Assembly: GCF_040215725.1 (NCBI RefSeq)
Contig: NZ_CP157969.1
Location: 1,116,001-1,180,000, forward strand
Length of the DNA: 64,000 nt
Origin: Rhizobium sp. ZPR4
GTDB lineage: Bacteria > Pseudomonadota > Alphaproteobacteria > Rhizobiales > Rhizobiaceae
Reading direction: 5' to 3'
A model generated the notes under the pieces. It worked only from the letters and a program-made list of their open reading frames with translations, ran no database searches and was not told the origin of the DNA. Both the position numbers and the translations under genes were made by a program. Shown piece by piece: positions 18,001-26,174 of the stretch (position 1 is its first letter; every line of letters begins with the position of its first letter).

Positions 18001-18201
18001 CTCCTCGATCAGCCGGGTAACCCCCTGATAGATTTCCTGCGGCGAAGCGCCGGGGTAGGAGGCGGAAACGGAAAGCTGCGGTGGCGCAACGGCCGGATAT
18101 TGCGCGACCGGCAATAACGGGATCGTAATGATCCCCGAGATCATGATGAAGAGTGCAAAGACCCATGCGAGGACGGGTCGCCTGATAAAGAACTGTGCCA
18201 T
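15052..18201 (-). CDS. RND efflux pump inner-membrane transporter (AcrB/MexB family)
   Basis: A 1,049-residue HAE1-type RND transporter. It begins with the typical MAQFFIRRPVLAWVFAL and has two large periplasmic loops between TM1-2 and TM7-8. The proton-relay pair is present in TM4 (GILVDDAIVVVENVE, near residue 405), as is an intact family GTGVLGGM motif near the C-terminus. It uses proton movement to expel drugs, detergents or plant compounds through a tripartite channel. The adaptor gene lies seven bases upstream in the same operon. No outer-membrane factor gene is present, so a TolC encoded elsewhere is probably used. A two-component system divergent from the operon is the likely regulator. 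Confidence 0.95.
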   Translation of the reverse strand: MAQFFIRRPVLAWVFALFIMISGIITIPLLPVAQYPAVAPPQLSVSASYPGASPQEIYQGVTRLIEEELNGVHGIAYFESTSDNSGSVGINATFVSGTDIGKATVDVQNAVRRVEARLPQAVRTQGIQVEEASAGFLLIAALTSTDGKMDEIALGDYINRNILGELRRLPGVGRAQVFASQRALRVWIDPDKMVGLHLTAADISAAITAQNAQVAAGQIGAMPNPVSQDLTATVIVEGQLNNAKQFGDIILRANPDGSTVRLKDIARVEDGAEAYSTASRLNGNPSAGLAIQLSSTGNAVAVSKAIKTKMDELSKFFPKGVEYSIPYDTSPFVNASIEKVVHTLIEAIVLVFIVMFVFLQNFRYTLIPTLVVPVALLGTCAIMYATGFSINVLTMFAMVLAIGILVDDAIVVVENVERIMAEEGLPPKAATQKAMKQITGAILGITLVLSCVFIPMAFFPGASGIIYRQFSLTMVVSIMFSAFLALSLTPALCATFLKPIDGNHHEKKGLGGWFNRKFDRMTAGYTKTAAGLARRSGRVMAVYLALAVGLGYLFVNLPGSFVPEEDQGILIVDVQGPPEASANRTIASLKQIEAIFRAEPAVENIFAVQGFSFSGNGPNSAIAFVTLKDWSVRPAGSSVPEIAERVNAQFASLKDATSYALSPPAIDGFGTTNGFSFRLQDRAGRGQKALKQAADELMAKAAKSSVVTNVRVEGMQEAAQIVLAIDREKANTFGVSFTDINDAITANLGSSYINDYPNAGRMQQVIVQADGRSRMQVEDMMKLNVRNASGGMVPLSSFATADWRKGDPQIVGYNGYPTIRITGEAGVGKSSGAAIAEMERLASELPQGFGYEWSGQSREEISSGNQAPILFAFSILFVFLLLAGLYESWSIPLSVMLVVPLGIIGCVLAAILRDMPNDLYFKVGLIAIIGLSAKNAILIVEFAKDYYAQGKSLLESAVEAARVRFRPIVMTSLAFTLGVVPLAIATGPSAASQNAIGTGVLGGMISATILAVFFVPVFFVFVLSLLRTKRPAEEEGAGANVPPAPTVHR

Positions 18202-18208
18202 GACTTGA

Positions 18209-19393
18209 TTACTTTGCAGCCTGGTCTGAGGTGTTCGGATCGGCGCTTTGCGGCGTCCACGGTTCGGCGACGACCTTGCCGCCGGGCGTAACCTTCTGGA
18301 CCCCGTCGGCGATGATGGTTTCGCCGTCCTTCAGTCCGGAAAGGACGATCCATTCGGCGCCAAGAGACGCGCCGAGGGCGATGTTGCGCACCTGCGCCGT
18401 TTGATCGGGAGCGAGCACCAGGATCTGCGGGTTGCCTTCGGCATCTCTGATCACTGCCCTTTGCGGGATGGTGATGCCGCTTTTCTGGACGGCCTGCTCG
18501 ATGCGCACGCGGACATACATGCCCGGCAGAAGATCACCCTGCGGATTGGGGAATTCCGCACGCAGCGTGACCTGCCCCGTGTTGGGGTCCACATTCACGT
18601 TTGAAAACAGGAGCTTACCTGGCTTGGAATAGCTCTTTCCACCATCGAACACGAGTTCGACGGATGCCTGTCCGGGGGCAGGGCTCTGGAGCTTGCCCTC
18701 GCTGACGGCACGCTTCAGCGCCAGGAGATCCTGCGCGGATTGCGTGAAGTCGGCATAGACGGGATCGATCTGCTGGATGAGCGCCAGATTCGACGCGCCT
18801 TCCGCGGTCACAAGCGTTCCTTCGGTCACGAGGGCGCCGCCGATGATGCCGGTGATGGGCGCCCGCACCTGCGTATAGTCAAGATTGATCTCAGCCTCGT
18901 CAAGAACGGCTTGCTGGGCTGCGACATCGGCGTCGGCCTGCGCGAGATTGACTGCGGCGGTATCGTAGTCGACGGCTGTCGAGACATTGCGCTCACGCAG
19001 CGAGCGCTGCCGCTCAAGCTGCTGCTTGGCATTGGCCTGGACGGCTTTGGCCTTCTGCAAGGCCGCCTTGGCGCTCGCCACCCGAACCTGGAACAGCTTC
19101 GGGTCGATCCGGTAAAGGACATCGCCCTGATGGACGAGACTGCCCTGCTCGAAAACGCGTTCCTGGAGGATGCCCGAAACGCGCGCGCGCACCTCGGAAA
19201 TCCTGGTCGCGGCAATGCGTCCAGGGAGCTCGCTCATGACCGGCACCGGATGCGCCTTGATTTCCAGGACACCGACGGCGGGAGGGGGCATTTCACCGCC
19301 TTCCTGGGCACGCGCCTGGACGGAAGCCAGCGCGAGCATCGCCGTTGCCGCCAATATTGCCTTCCAGCAAGGCAATTCGAATGCAGATCGCAT
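18209..19393 (-). CDS. RND efflux periplasmic adaptor (membrane fusion protein)
   Basis: A 394-residue MFP/HlyD-family adaptor. An N-terminal signal peptide (about 1-30, ending VQARAQEGG) has no lipobox Cys at the expected place. It is followed by a lipoyl half-motif (EVRARVSGILQERVFEQGSLV), an alpha-helical hairpin rich in Ala/Gln/Lys (about 105-170), a second lipoyl half (VRAPITGIIGGALV) and beta-barrel domains. It bridges the RND transporter to an outer-membrane channel. It is the first gene of the operon; its start faces the response regulator across a 239-base divergent promoter region. Confidence 0.93.
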   Translation of the reverse strand: MRSAFELPCWKAILAATAMLALASVQARAQEGGEMPPPAVGVLEIKAHPVPVMSELPGRIAATRISEVRARVSGILQERVFEQGSLVHQGDVLYRIDPKLFQVRVASAKAALQKAKAVQANAKQQLERQRSLRERNVSTAVDYDTAAVNLAQADADVAAQQAVLDEAEINLDYTQVRAPITGIIGGALVTEGTLVTAEGASNLALIQQIDPVYADFTQSAQDLLALKRAVSEGKLQSPAPGQASVELVFDGGKSYSKPGKLLFSNVNVDPNTGQVTLRAEFPNPQGDLLPGMYVRVRIEQAVQKSGITIPQRAVIRDAEGNPQILVLAPDQTAQVRNIALGASLGAEWIVLSGLKDGETIIADGVQKVTPGGKVVAEPWTPQSADPNTSDQAAK

Positions 19394-19632
19394 AGATGTA
19401 TTCCCAATTGACCGCGACGCGCAGAGATCGTCGCTCCGCGTCTTGACGGCATGAACCTATTCGAAAGTGGCCGCTTCAACGCCGGGCGCGAGTGGCACTT
19501 TCATCCGAGCCTAAGCAAACATTGGGATTGTTGTTCTTTGGTCGACGTTTTGTGGAGGTTTCGTGGACGAGGGCAGAGGAATGTTGACGCGCGGGCCTTG
19601 TCTGACGTTTCCTTCTGGTGAAGGAGCCCTGG
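19394..19632. promoter_or_regulatory. Divergent promoter region of efflux operon and two-component system
   Basis: This 239-base region must drive both the pump operon (minus) and the regulator operon (plus). It contains an inverted repeat, GAAAGTG at 19463-19469 and CACTTTC at 19496-19502, centred about 20 bases apart, which is a candidate binding site. An AAGGAG ribosome site at 19621-19626 sets the response regulator start at 19633. Confidence 0.4.
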
Positions 19633-20325
19633 ATGGAAAATGCACTGATATTGATCGTCGAAGACGAGCCGGAAATCTCCGACATTCTCGAGCGTTATTT
19701 TGAACGCGAAGGATTTCGGGTGCTGACGGCGGCGGATGGAGAGATCGGGCTTTCCCATCACCAACGGCTGAGGCCCGATCTCGTGGTTCTCGATATTAAG
19801 CTGCCGAAGCTCGACGGTCATACGGTGCTTGCCACCATTCGCCAAAGGGGCGATACGCCGGTCATCATGGTCACGGCGCTCGCCGACGACCTCGACAAGC
19901 TGCATGGGCTGCGCTCCGGCGCCGACGATTATGTGGTGAAGCCGTTCAACCCGGTGGAGGTGGTCGCGCGGGCGCGGGCTATTTTGAGACGGGCGACGGG
20001 AAGCGCGACGAATAAGGTGCTGAGGGTCGGCAGGCTTGCAATCGATCCGATCGCGCATATGGCCGTCGTCGAAGACGGCGAAAACCGTTTGCTGCTGAAC
20101 CTGACCCGGACCGAGTTCCGCATCCTCGAATACATGGCGGGCTTCCCGAACAGGGCATTCGAGAGGGGTGAGATCGTCGATGCCTGCCTTCCCGAGGGCG
20201 ATGCGCTCGACCGCACCGTGGACAGTCACGTAAGCAAGCTTCGCCGCAAGCTGGATGCCGCTGGTGTCGGCGAGCTCCTCAACGGCGTCCGGGGAGTGGG
20301 TTACCGCCTTGGCGATTTCGGTTAG
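19633..20325 (+). CDS. OmpR-family response regulator (BaeR-like)
   Basis: A 230-residue regulator. The receiver domain (1-120) has the acidic pocket EDE at 10-12, phospho-acceptor Asp54 in VVLDIKLP and Lys103 in VVKPFNP. A winged-helix DNA-binding domain follows (about 135-228, ending RGVGYRL). I chose the ATG at 19633 because a perfect AAGGAG sits six bases upstream. A GTG 15 bases earlier would place the ribosome site inside the gene. It overlaps the sensor kinase gene. By analogy with BaeSR it probably activates the divergent RND pump. Confidence 0.93.
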   Translation: MENALILIVEDEPEISDILERYFEREGFRVLTAADGEIGLSHHQRLRPDLVVLDIKLPKLDGHTVLATIRQRGDTPVIMVTALADDLDKLHGLRSGADDYVVKPFNPVEVVARARAILRRATGSATNKVLRVGRLAIDPIAHMAVVEDGENRLLLNLTRTEFRILEYMAGFPNRAFERGEIVDACLPEGDALDRTVDSHVSKLRRKLDAAGVGELLNGVRGVGYRLGDFG

Positions 20326-21367
20326 CAACAGCCTTAACAGGCAAATCATCTGGTCGACGACGATCGTCGCCTTTGTCGCCCTGTTCGTGATGTTCTTCGG
20401 GTTCGTGATCTACGGCTATGTCTATGACTGGCTGTTCAAGAATTCCGGAAATTCGGACGATTGGGCCGTCAGCGATTTTGTCGTCCTCGGCATCAACGTG
20501 GCGATCGGCCAGGCGGTCGGTGCCTATGTCGGATGGCGGCTTGCCAGGCGCCTCGTCAAGCCCTTGACGGCGGTGACGGAGGCTGCACGCCTCATTGCGG
20601 ATGGAGACTTTGCCGGCCGGGCGACCGGCGAGGGTAATTTCGGTGAAGCGGACCGTCTGATCAACGACTTCAATCGCATGGCGGAGGAATTGCAACGGGC
20701 CGAAAAGGAACTGCAATATTCCAATTCCGCGATCGCCCACGAATTGCGCACACCTCTGACGATCCTGCGCGGCCGCATGCAGGGGCTGGCGGATGGGGTG
20801 TTCGAACCGAGCCATGAGGTGTTCCGGGGATTGATCGGACATATCGATGCGCTGACCCGCATCGTCGACGATCTCAGGACGCTTTCGCTGATGAATGCCG
20901 GACGCATGGAATTGCAACAATCACGCTTCGATGTTGGAGAAGAAATCGGAGACATCATCGATTCCGTGATGCCGACGCTTTCCAACCTCAATATCAGGAT
21001 CGAAGTCGATTTGCAGAAGATGCCGGTGATCGCCGACCGGGCACGCATCCGGCAGGCGGTGCTTGCGCTCATCGACAATGTCGCACGCTATGCTCCGGGC
21101 TCAACACTGCATCTGGCTTCGCAAGAGGCCAGTAACCTGTGCGTCATCATGGTCTCGGATGACGGTCCGGGCATGACGGCTGCGGAAAGCGAACGGGCCT
21201 TCGAGCGGTTCTGGAGAGCTGACGATGCCAGAACACGAAGAGGCGGCGGATCAGGTCTCGGTCTTGCCGTCGTCAAGGCCATAGCCGAGGCGCATGGCGG
21301 CCATGCCACGATCGACAGCCGCAAGGGCGGCGGCACGACTGTCGTTCTCACGATTCCGCGCAGCTGA
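20309..21367 (+). CDS. Sensor histidine kinase (BaeS-like)
   Basis: A membrane histidine kinase of about 352 residues. It has two helices (about 12-35 and 55-75) around a very short periplasmic loop, a HAMP linker, an H-box SAIAHELRTPLTILRG, an N-box IDNVARYAPG and G-boxes SDDGPGM and GGGSGLGLAVVKAI. The periplasmic part is only about 20 residues, so it probably senses a membrane signal. The start is unsettled: a TTG at 20309 gives a normal short N-terminus and has GGGGAG upstream, while an ATG at 20255 would overlap the regulator gene by 71 bases. The two genes are translationally coupled either way. Confidence 0.88.
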   Translation: MAISVSNSLNRQIIWSTTIVAFVALFVMFFGFVIYGYVYDWLFKNSGNSDDWAVSDFVVLGINVAIGQAVGAYVGWRLARRLVKPLTAVTEAARLIADGDFAGRATGEGNFGEADRLINDFNRMAEELQRAEKELQYSNSAIAHELRTPLTILRGRMQGLADGVFEPSHEVFRGLIGHIDALTRIVDDLRTLSLMNAGRMELQQSRFDVGEEIGDIIDSVMPTLSNLNIRIEVDLQKMPVIADRARIRQAVLALIDNVARYAPGSTLHLASQEASNLCVIMVSDDGPGMTAAESERAFERFWRADDARTRRGGGSGLGLAVVKAIAEAHGGHATIDSRKGGGTTVVLTIPRS

Positions 21368-21417
21368 AACCGTATGGAAGGCGGCCAACGGCCTATTCCA
21401 GGTATATAGGGACATCC

Positions 21418-22293
21418 TCATGCGCTGAGAATCCGCCGCAACACCTCTGCAAGCTCGGTTGTGCCTCGACGGATCTCGCCGACGTCCTTCTCCGCGTCTA
21501 TTCGGCCCGCATTATGGGCAGTATAGAGTTCGACCAGCAGTCGTGCGTAGTCTTCGGAAAGGCCCGCCTGGGTGAGTGCGGCATGCCATTCGGTCTCGGG
21601 AAGCGGCTGGGCAATGACGTCGTGACCGGTCAGCGAACCGATGGTGGCCGCAACGTCGTTCGGCGTATAGCGCTGAGGGCCTTCGGCATGGATAATCCTT
21701 AGAGCGGCATCCTGCTTCTCGAGAAGCAAGTCGGCGGCGATCGAGCCCACGTCGTAGGCGGAGACGGTCGGAAGACGCTTGGTCAGCGGGTGATAGAAGC
21801 TCGGCAATCGGCCGCTTTCTGCCGCCACCTTTGCGAGACGCGCCCAGTTTTCCATGTGTTCGGCCGATCGCAGCAGGATAAGTTTTTTGGCCTCCAGCTG
21901 GTGCAGGCGAGCCTCAAGGGCGTGGAAGATCATGGTGACGCCGGTGCCAGAGCTATGCTGTGCGCCATAGTCGGAAATGGCGAGAACGGTTTGCGGCTTG
22001 GCGGCTGCCAAGGCCTCGCCAAGGCAACCGACCAGTCGTCTCATGCTGGAATTTGCCTGCGGAGCGCGAATATCGACCGGGCAGATGATCTGGACGGCGC
22101 TCGCCCCTTCGAACGCGGTCGTCAGCGCCTGATGGTCATGTATATCGGCGATGGCGATCTCGCAGCCGAGATCCGAAAACTCCTGTGCTTTCGAGCCATC
22201 GCGCAGAATTGCGCGAACGGGAACACCGGCCTTGCGCAGGGCCGTGACGGTCGTGCGGCCAACCTTGCCACTGGCACTCAGAATTGCGTGCAT
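21418..22293 (-). CDS. NmrA-like NAD(P)-binding oxidoreductase
   Basis: A 291-residue atypical short-chain dehydrogenase. The N-terminal Rossmann turn reads SASGKVGRTT, a variant of GxxGxxG, followed by a basic residue (ILRDGSK) that suggests NADP. The fold resembles NmrA and the QOR2/azoreductase-like proteins. Its catalytic activity cannot be predicted; some members are redox sensors. It lies 99 bases downstream of an AraC gene on the same strand, which is likely its regulator. It converges with the histidine kinase gene. Confidence 0.8.
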   Translation of the reverse strand: MHAILSASGKVGRTTVTALRKAGVPVRAILRDGSKAQEFSDLGCEIAIADIHDHQALTTAFEGASAVQIICPVDIRAPQANSSMRRLVGCLGEALAAAKPQTVLAISDYGAQHSSGTGVTMIFHALEARLHQLEAKKLILLRSAEHMENWARLAKVAAESGRLPSFYHPLTKRLPTVSAYDVGSIAADLLLEKQDAALRIIHAEGPQRYTPNDVAATIGSLTGHDVIAQPLPETEWHAALTQAGLSEDYARLLVELYTAHNAGRIDAEKDVGEIRRGTTELAEVLRRILSA

Positions 22294-22392
22294 TGCATCT
22301 TCTCCTGTCGATCTTTCTGCAGCCTATCCGTTGAGGCTCGAGGGTTCGCGCAGGTTCGGATGGTCGATTGCAGGTTTGGACGACAATCGAAG

Positions 22393-23250
22393 TTACGAAT
22401 GCATTCGGCTTAGCATGCCTGGAGTGAGGCCGATGATGCGCCGCATCCAGTGCGTCATGTGGCTCTGATGGGCAAACCCCGTCGCCAAAGCGATCTCGGC
22501 GAGCGGCATGTCGGTGGAGAGAATGAGCAATCTGGCGCGCTCGATCCGGCGCGTCAGCACATATTGATGGACCGGCATGCCAAACGTGGCGCGAAAGAGC
22601 GGCTTCAAATGCGATACGCTCAGGCCGACCGTCGCGGCGAGATCGGCAAGAGACAGCGACCGATCGATATGGGCTTCGATAAAATCCATCAGGCGTCGCT
22701 GATGGCGGTTTGTCAAAGTGGCGCCTGTTACGGCTTCAGCGCCCGGAGTCCGTTCGCCGCCTTCCACCAGGCGGATCGCCAGCGCCAATCCCAGCGCCTC
22801 CCCATAGGTTTTGTCCGACGGAATGGAGGACTCGATTTCGGCCTTGATCGCCCAGGCGATCGATTCGATCCGGGAATCCCGAAGCTGAAATTTCGGTGTT
22901 AGAGAAACGGTATCCGGATTTCTCCCAAGCGCGTCAGCGGCTGATTGAAGGAGTTCCTGCTGGATCGTCAGACGCAGAATGGTGCAGTCCCCATCATCCT
23001 CCCACCAGCCGTCCAGCCCGGCAGGAACGATATCGATATCGCCATGCGCCTGCCGGCGCCGGTGCTGACGACCGTCGCACTCACAAAAAGCATTCACAGC
23101 TCGTCCGAAATGAATGCCGAGCCGATGCGTCTGCGATCCAGGCACATGGGTGCGGCCAGCTTGAATACGAAGGAGGTTCGCCTCCAAACCTTTCCAGCCA
23201 CGATCTTTGCTGGAAAGAAGAGTCGTCGCGGCACTGTTGAACTGGTCCAT
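22393..23250 (-). CDS. AraC family transcriptional regulator
   Basis: A 285-residue regulator with two helix-turn-helix motifs in the last 100 residues (LSLADLAATVGLSVSHLKPLF and MPLAEIALATGFAHQSHMTHW). The first 180 residues resemble the cupin-like sensing domain of this group. It is encoded immediately upstream of the NmrA-type reductase gene and on the same strand, so autoregulation and control of that gene are plausible. The ATG at 23250 is the only reasonable start. The effector is unknown. Confidence 0.9.
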   Translation of the reverse strand: MDQFNSAATTLLSSKDRGWKGLEANLLRIQAGRTHVPGSQTHRLGIHFGRAVNAFCECDGRQHRRRQAHGDIDIVPAGLDGWWEDDGDCTILRLTIQQELLQSAADALGRNPDTVSLTPKFQLRDSRIESIAWAIKAEIESSIPSDKTYGEALGLALAIRLVEGGERTPGAEAVTGATLTNRHQRRLMDFIEAHIDRSLSLADLAATVGLSVSHLKPLFRATFGMPVHQYVLTRRIERARLLILSTDMPLAEIALATGFAHQSHMTHWMRRIIGLTPGMLSRMHS

Positions 23251-23411
23251 GATTGCGCGCTTCTGCCAAATCCACCGGCCCGAATTGAGGGCGATCTCGA
23301 TCCGGGGATTATAGGTAGGACAAGGCGTCCGGTCGAGCCGATCTTCGGATCGGTGCCCATGCAGGCGGTTCAGCGTTTACTCGAGGTCTTCTAAATTGAC
23401 GGGAAGGCCAG

Positions 23412-23687
23412 CTACCGATCTTCCCTGGTGTGCCATAGCCTCAAGATGTAGATCGTCGACTGTTGAATTTCGTAGCGTATCTCGTAGTGGCCGACGAGGA
23501 GCCGCCGGACCTCGCGTGGCTCGAATTCGAACAGCCTTTCTCCGATTCGCGGATTGGCCAGCAGAATGGGCGGCGCTTTGGTCAGAGGCTGCACTGCGCG
23601 AACAGCCGCCGGCTTGTTAACAGCGGCCAGAAATTCATACAGGCGAGTGAGGTCGGATAGCGCCTTGCTGGTCCATTTTGCTTCCAT
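23412..23687 (-). CDS. ParE/RelE-family toxin
   Basis: A 91-residue type II toxin of the ParE/RelE fold. N-terminal helices (KWTSKALSDLTRLYEFL) are followed by strands with REVRRLLVGHYEIRYEI and the C-terminal ILRLWHTREDR, the usual pattern for plasmid-stabilisation toxins. ParE members poison gyrase and RelE members cleave mRNA; the sequence does not settle which. Its ATG overlaps the last base of the antitoxin stop codon, so the two are translationally coupled. Confidence 0.88.
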   Translation of the reverse strand: MEAKWTSKALSDLTRLYEFLAAVNKPAAVRAVQPLTKAPPILLANPRIGERLFEFEPREVRRLLVGHYEIRYEIQQSTIYILRLWHTREDR

Positions 23688-23956
23688 CAGCGTGGAGCCG
23701 GCAATGGATCGTCAGTGCTTAAACTATCGACCCATGCCTGCACGGCCTGATGGTCGATCACATTGCCATTGTCGACGTCGGAGAGAGCTTCGCGGGTCAG
23801 CCGCTCGCGCTCTTCCTCCTGGTCGAGCCACGCAGTCAGAGCCTGCTTCATGATCCAGCCGCGGGAACGCTCGAGCCTCTCGGCCATCAAATCGAGTTTT
23901 TCGGCCAGCGAAAGCGGTACATGTGCAGTCAAGACTTTGGTCGCCGAGTTTGCCAC
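23687..23956 (-). CDS. Ribbon-helix-helix antitoxin
   Basis: An 89-residue antitoxin. Residues 1-48 fit the CopG/ParD ribbon-helix-helix fold (TKVLTAHVPLSLAEKLDLMA, then RSRGWIMKQAL). The acidic, flexible C-terminal half (DVDNGNVIDHQAVQAWVDSL) should wrap and neutralise the toxin. It is the first gene of the pair, as is normal for type II systems. A perfect palindrome 35 bases upstream of the start is the likely autoregulatory site. Confidence 0.88.
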   Translation of the reverse strand: MANSATKVLTAHVPLSLAEKLDLMAERLERSRGWIMKQALTAWLDQEEERERLTREALSDVDNGNVIDHQAVQAWVDSLSTDDPLPAPR

Positions 23957-23990
23957 ACGATCATCCTTTCTGAGAGGTTCGATTTATTTC

Positions 23991-24005
23991 TAATCATAGT
24001 GATTA
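23991..24005. promoter_or_regulatory. Palindromic operator of the ParE/RHH toxin-antitoxin pair
   Basis: TAATCATAGTGATTA is a perfect inverted repeat of six bases around a three-base centre, placed 35 bases ahead of the antitoxin start in an AT-rich promoter-like stretch. Ribbon-helix-helix antitoxins bind such short palindromes to repress their own operon. The site is seen directly; its use is inferred. Confidence 0.55.
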
Positions 24006-24166
24006 ATTTTGAATCGATCAACGGCGCGCAAGGGACATTACATCACTGCATATAGCGGTGACCGGGCTTCCTTCATCGCGAGCCCCTGCCATCTCCAGGT
24101 CTTGGAATGACCGGGCAAAGGACGCGGCCCGCTTATGAACCCGCGTCCATCGCTGCTCATCGAACG

Positions 24167-25261
24167 TCACTTCCAGCTCGTGTAGTCCGAGGCGGTGCAG
24201 CCGAAGGGCGCGCGTTGATCGCCGAAGCGCTTCTTCAACTGATCGCAGCCCCAGCGGTTGAGAGGCGCCGGCATCATATTGTTGAGATCCATGGCGGGCG
24301 ACGTGAACTGCGAGTCGGCGCTGGTCACATACCAGACCCAGTAGCCGAAAATGCCGGCGATGAAGAGAAGTATGACCAGGAAAACCCTGCCGAGCCGCGT
24401 CATGATGGACGGCCCTTTCTTCCCTTGGGCAACGAGTTCCCGCGGCTGGCCGCCAAGTTCTGCCATCAGCGGCGCGAGAATGCTTGCGCGTTCTTCCGCC
24501 GTCATGTCGATCCGCTCCAGCCGGCTGTCCAAAAGCACCGGGAGAGCCGTATTTCCATGCCAGACGGCGAGCGCCACGGCCTTGCCGTCCTTTGCACCGA
24601 CGACCAGAGGTTCCTGTCCCGGCTCGAAGCGCGTATGGGCGGCTCGTCCGGTTTTTCTGCCCGCGATTTTGTCGGCATAGGTTACCGTCAGTCGCTTGCC
24701 TCGTCGCTGAAAAGCCGTGATTTCCACCGGGACCGGCTCGAGCTGTGCAGCCCTGTGCAATTGCCCGCGGACACGCCAGACACGCAGGATCTGGAAAATC
24801 ATCGCGATGCACGCGCCGCCAAGAAGGGCGACGAATACGGCAAGCGTTATGATCCGGTTCCAGAGCATATCCAGCCCGAGGCTGAGCGTTGCCAGGTCCG
24901 GATGGTCGCCGGAGATGACGAGGTCCGTGTCATAGTCGCCGGCATGGATGTCGACGAACATGATTTCGACATCCTTGTCGTAGGTCTGACCATTGTAGGC
25001 GTAGTTGAGGTGCGCCTCGCAAGTGGTGAAGAAGCCCTTTCGGGTTGAGCATTTTCCATCGCGAATATCGCCGCTGACGAGCTTGACGGGATTTTGACTG
25101 ATCGTCCAATCCCTCAATATGCCCGGGGCTTCGGAAACCGCCATGAAGACAGTGAGCGCGATCAGGATCGGCAAGGAAAAATAGCTGGCTTTCGGCGTCG
25201 TAATCACGCCCCGAGCAAGCATGAGGGCTCTCTGGGGAAGCTTAATTGTCGGGAATGTCAT
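24167..25261 (-). CDS. Hypothetical membrane protein with DUF3592-like domain
   Basis: A protein of about 364 residues. A helix near 20-42 is followed by an extracytoplasmic beta-rich domain (about 45-105) with two Cys (GKCSTRKGFFTTCEAHLNY), a second helix near 115-140, a soluble domain (about 145-260), a third helix near 268-290 and a short tail with two Cys (WGCDQ...FGCTASDYTSW). The first soluble domain resembles DUF3592 proteins, of unknown function. I chose the ATG at 25261 over one 33 codons upstream because the extra residues are Arg-rich and unlike a real N-terminus. The paired Cys suggest disulfides outside the cytoplasm. It stands alone. Confidence 0.65.
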   Translation of the reverse strand: MTFPTIKLPQRALMLARGVITTPKASYFSLPILIALTVFMAVSEAPGILRDWTISQNPVKLVSGDIRDGKCSTRKGFFTTCEAHLNYAYNGQTYDKDVEIMFVDIHAGDYDTDLVISGDHPDLATLSLGLDMLWNRIITLAVFVALLGGACIAMIFQILRVWRVRGQLHRAAQLEPVPVEITAFQRRGKRLTVTYADKIAGRKTGRAAHTRFEPGQEPLVVGAKDGKAVALAVWHGNTALPVLLDSRLERIDMTAEERASILAPLMAELGGQPRELVAQGKKGPSIMTRLGRVFLVILLFIAGIFGYWVWYVTSADSQFTSPAMDLNNMMPAPLNRWGCDQLKKRFGDQRAPFGCTASDYTSWK

Positions 25262-25552
25262 TGTCTGCCTGAAACTCCGAATGATGGCGTAGGCACCCGC
25301 AAAGCAAGGGGCGAAGCGGGGGCTTCGCAAAATCCTGAGGGTTCGACTTTGCGTCCACATTTGCAGCGCGGGAAAATAGTCATTTTGCCACGCGCCTCAA
25401 TACCTGGTTGTGGAACACCCGACGCTTCACGGTGTTGTGGTCAGCAAACGCTTGCAGGGTGTGACCTTTTTGCCTCGTAGCGTTGACCGATCGAGCCAGG
25501 CCCGCCTAGTTTTTGTCCCATTACGAGATTCGAGATCGTGGAGGAAACCAGC

Positions 25553-26113
25553 ATGACCAACGCCACCTGGCACGCAGATCCGTTAAGCTGGGGCCACGGG
25601 CCACGCATCTTTGAAATCTTCCTGGAGCCGACCTGCCCTTTTTCCGTGAGGGCCTTCAGCAAGCTCGACACCTTCCTAGCACAGGCCGGTGAGGATAGGG
25701 TCACCGTCAAGATCCGCCTGCAATCGCAGCCCTGGCACATGTATTCGGGTGTTCTGGTGCGATGCATCCTTGCGGCCTCGACGCTTGCCGGAGGCAAGGA
25801 GACAGCAAGGAAGGTGATGGCCACCATCGGCGCGCACCGCGAGGAGTTCGAATTCGCTCATCACGCGGGCGGGCCGAATATGGACGTGACGCCGAACGGG
25901 CTGATCGAACGGCTGGAGCGCTACAGCGGTGTTGCGTTGAAGGAGGCTTTTGCCATTCCGGATCTCGATCGAGAGATCAAATGGCATTGCAAATATGCCC
26001 GGCAGAACGGCATTCACGTTTCTCCGACCTTCATGATCGACGGGCTGGTGCAGGCCGATATGAGCAGCGGAGACGAGGTGGAAGCCTGGGTGAAGAAAGT
26101 CTCCGCCTCGTGA
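25553..26113 (+). CDS. DsbA-family thioredoxin-fold protein with a CPFS site
   Basis: A 186-residue thioredoxin-fold protein without a signal peptide, so cytoplasmic. The active-site position reads EPTCPFSVRAF, so one Cys is kept and the second is Ser. The cis-Pro loop is present later as HVSPTFMIDG. A CxxS site usually supports monothiol chemistry (reduction of mixed disulfides or glutathione adducts) rather than dithiol oxidation. The start at 25553 is set by GGAGG eight bases upstream; a GTG at 25538 precedes that site and is rejected. It converges with the MFS gene over a strong hairpin. Confidence 0.8.
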   Translation: MTNATWHADPLSWGHGPRIFEIFLEPTCPFSVRAFSKLDTFLAQAGEDRVTVKIRLQSQPWHMYSGVLVRCILAASTLAGGKETARKVMATIGAHREEFEFAHHAGGPNMDVTPNGLIERLERYSGVALKEAFAIPDLDREIKWHCKYARQNGIHVSPTFMIDGLVQADMSSGDEVEAWVKKVSAS

Positions 26114-26122
26114 ACGATTGGC

Positions 26123-26160
26123 GGGCAAGGCGTCGATGTTTCCATCACGAGGCCTTGCCC
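26123..26160. terminator. Bidirectional terminator-like hairpin
   Basis: GGGCAAGGC (26123-26131) pairs perfectly with GCCTTGCCC (26152-26160) around a 20-base loop, and TTTCCC follows on the plus strand. It lies between the convergent DsbA-like and MFS genes. Confidence 0.6.
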
Positions 26161-26174
26161 TTTCCCAAGTGCCC

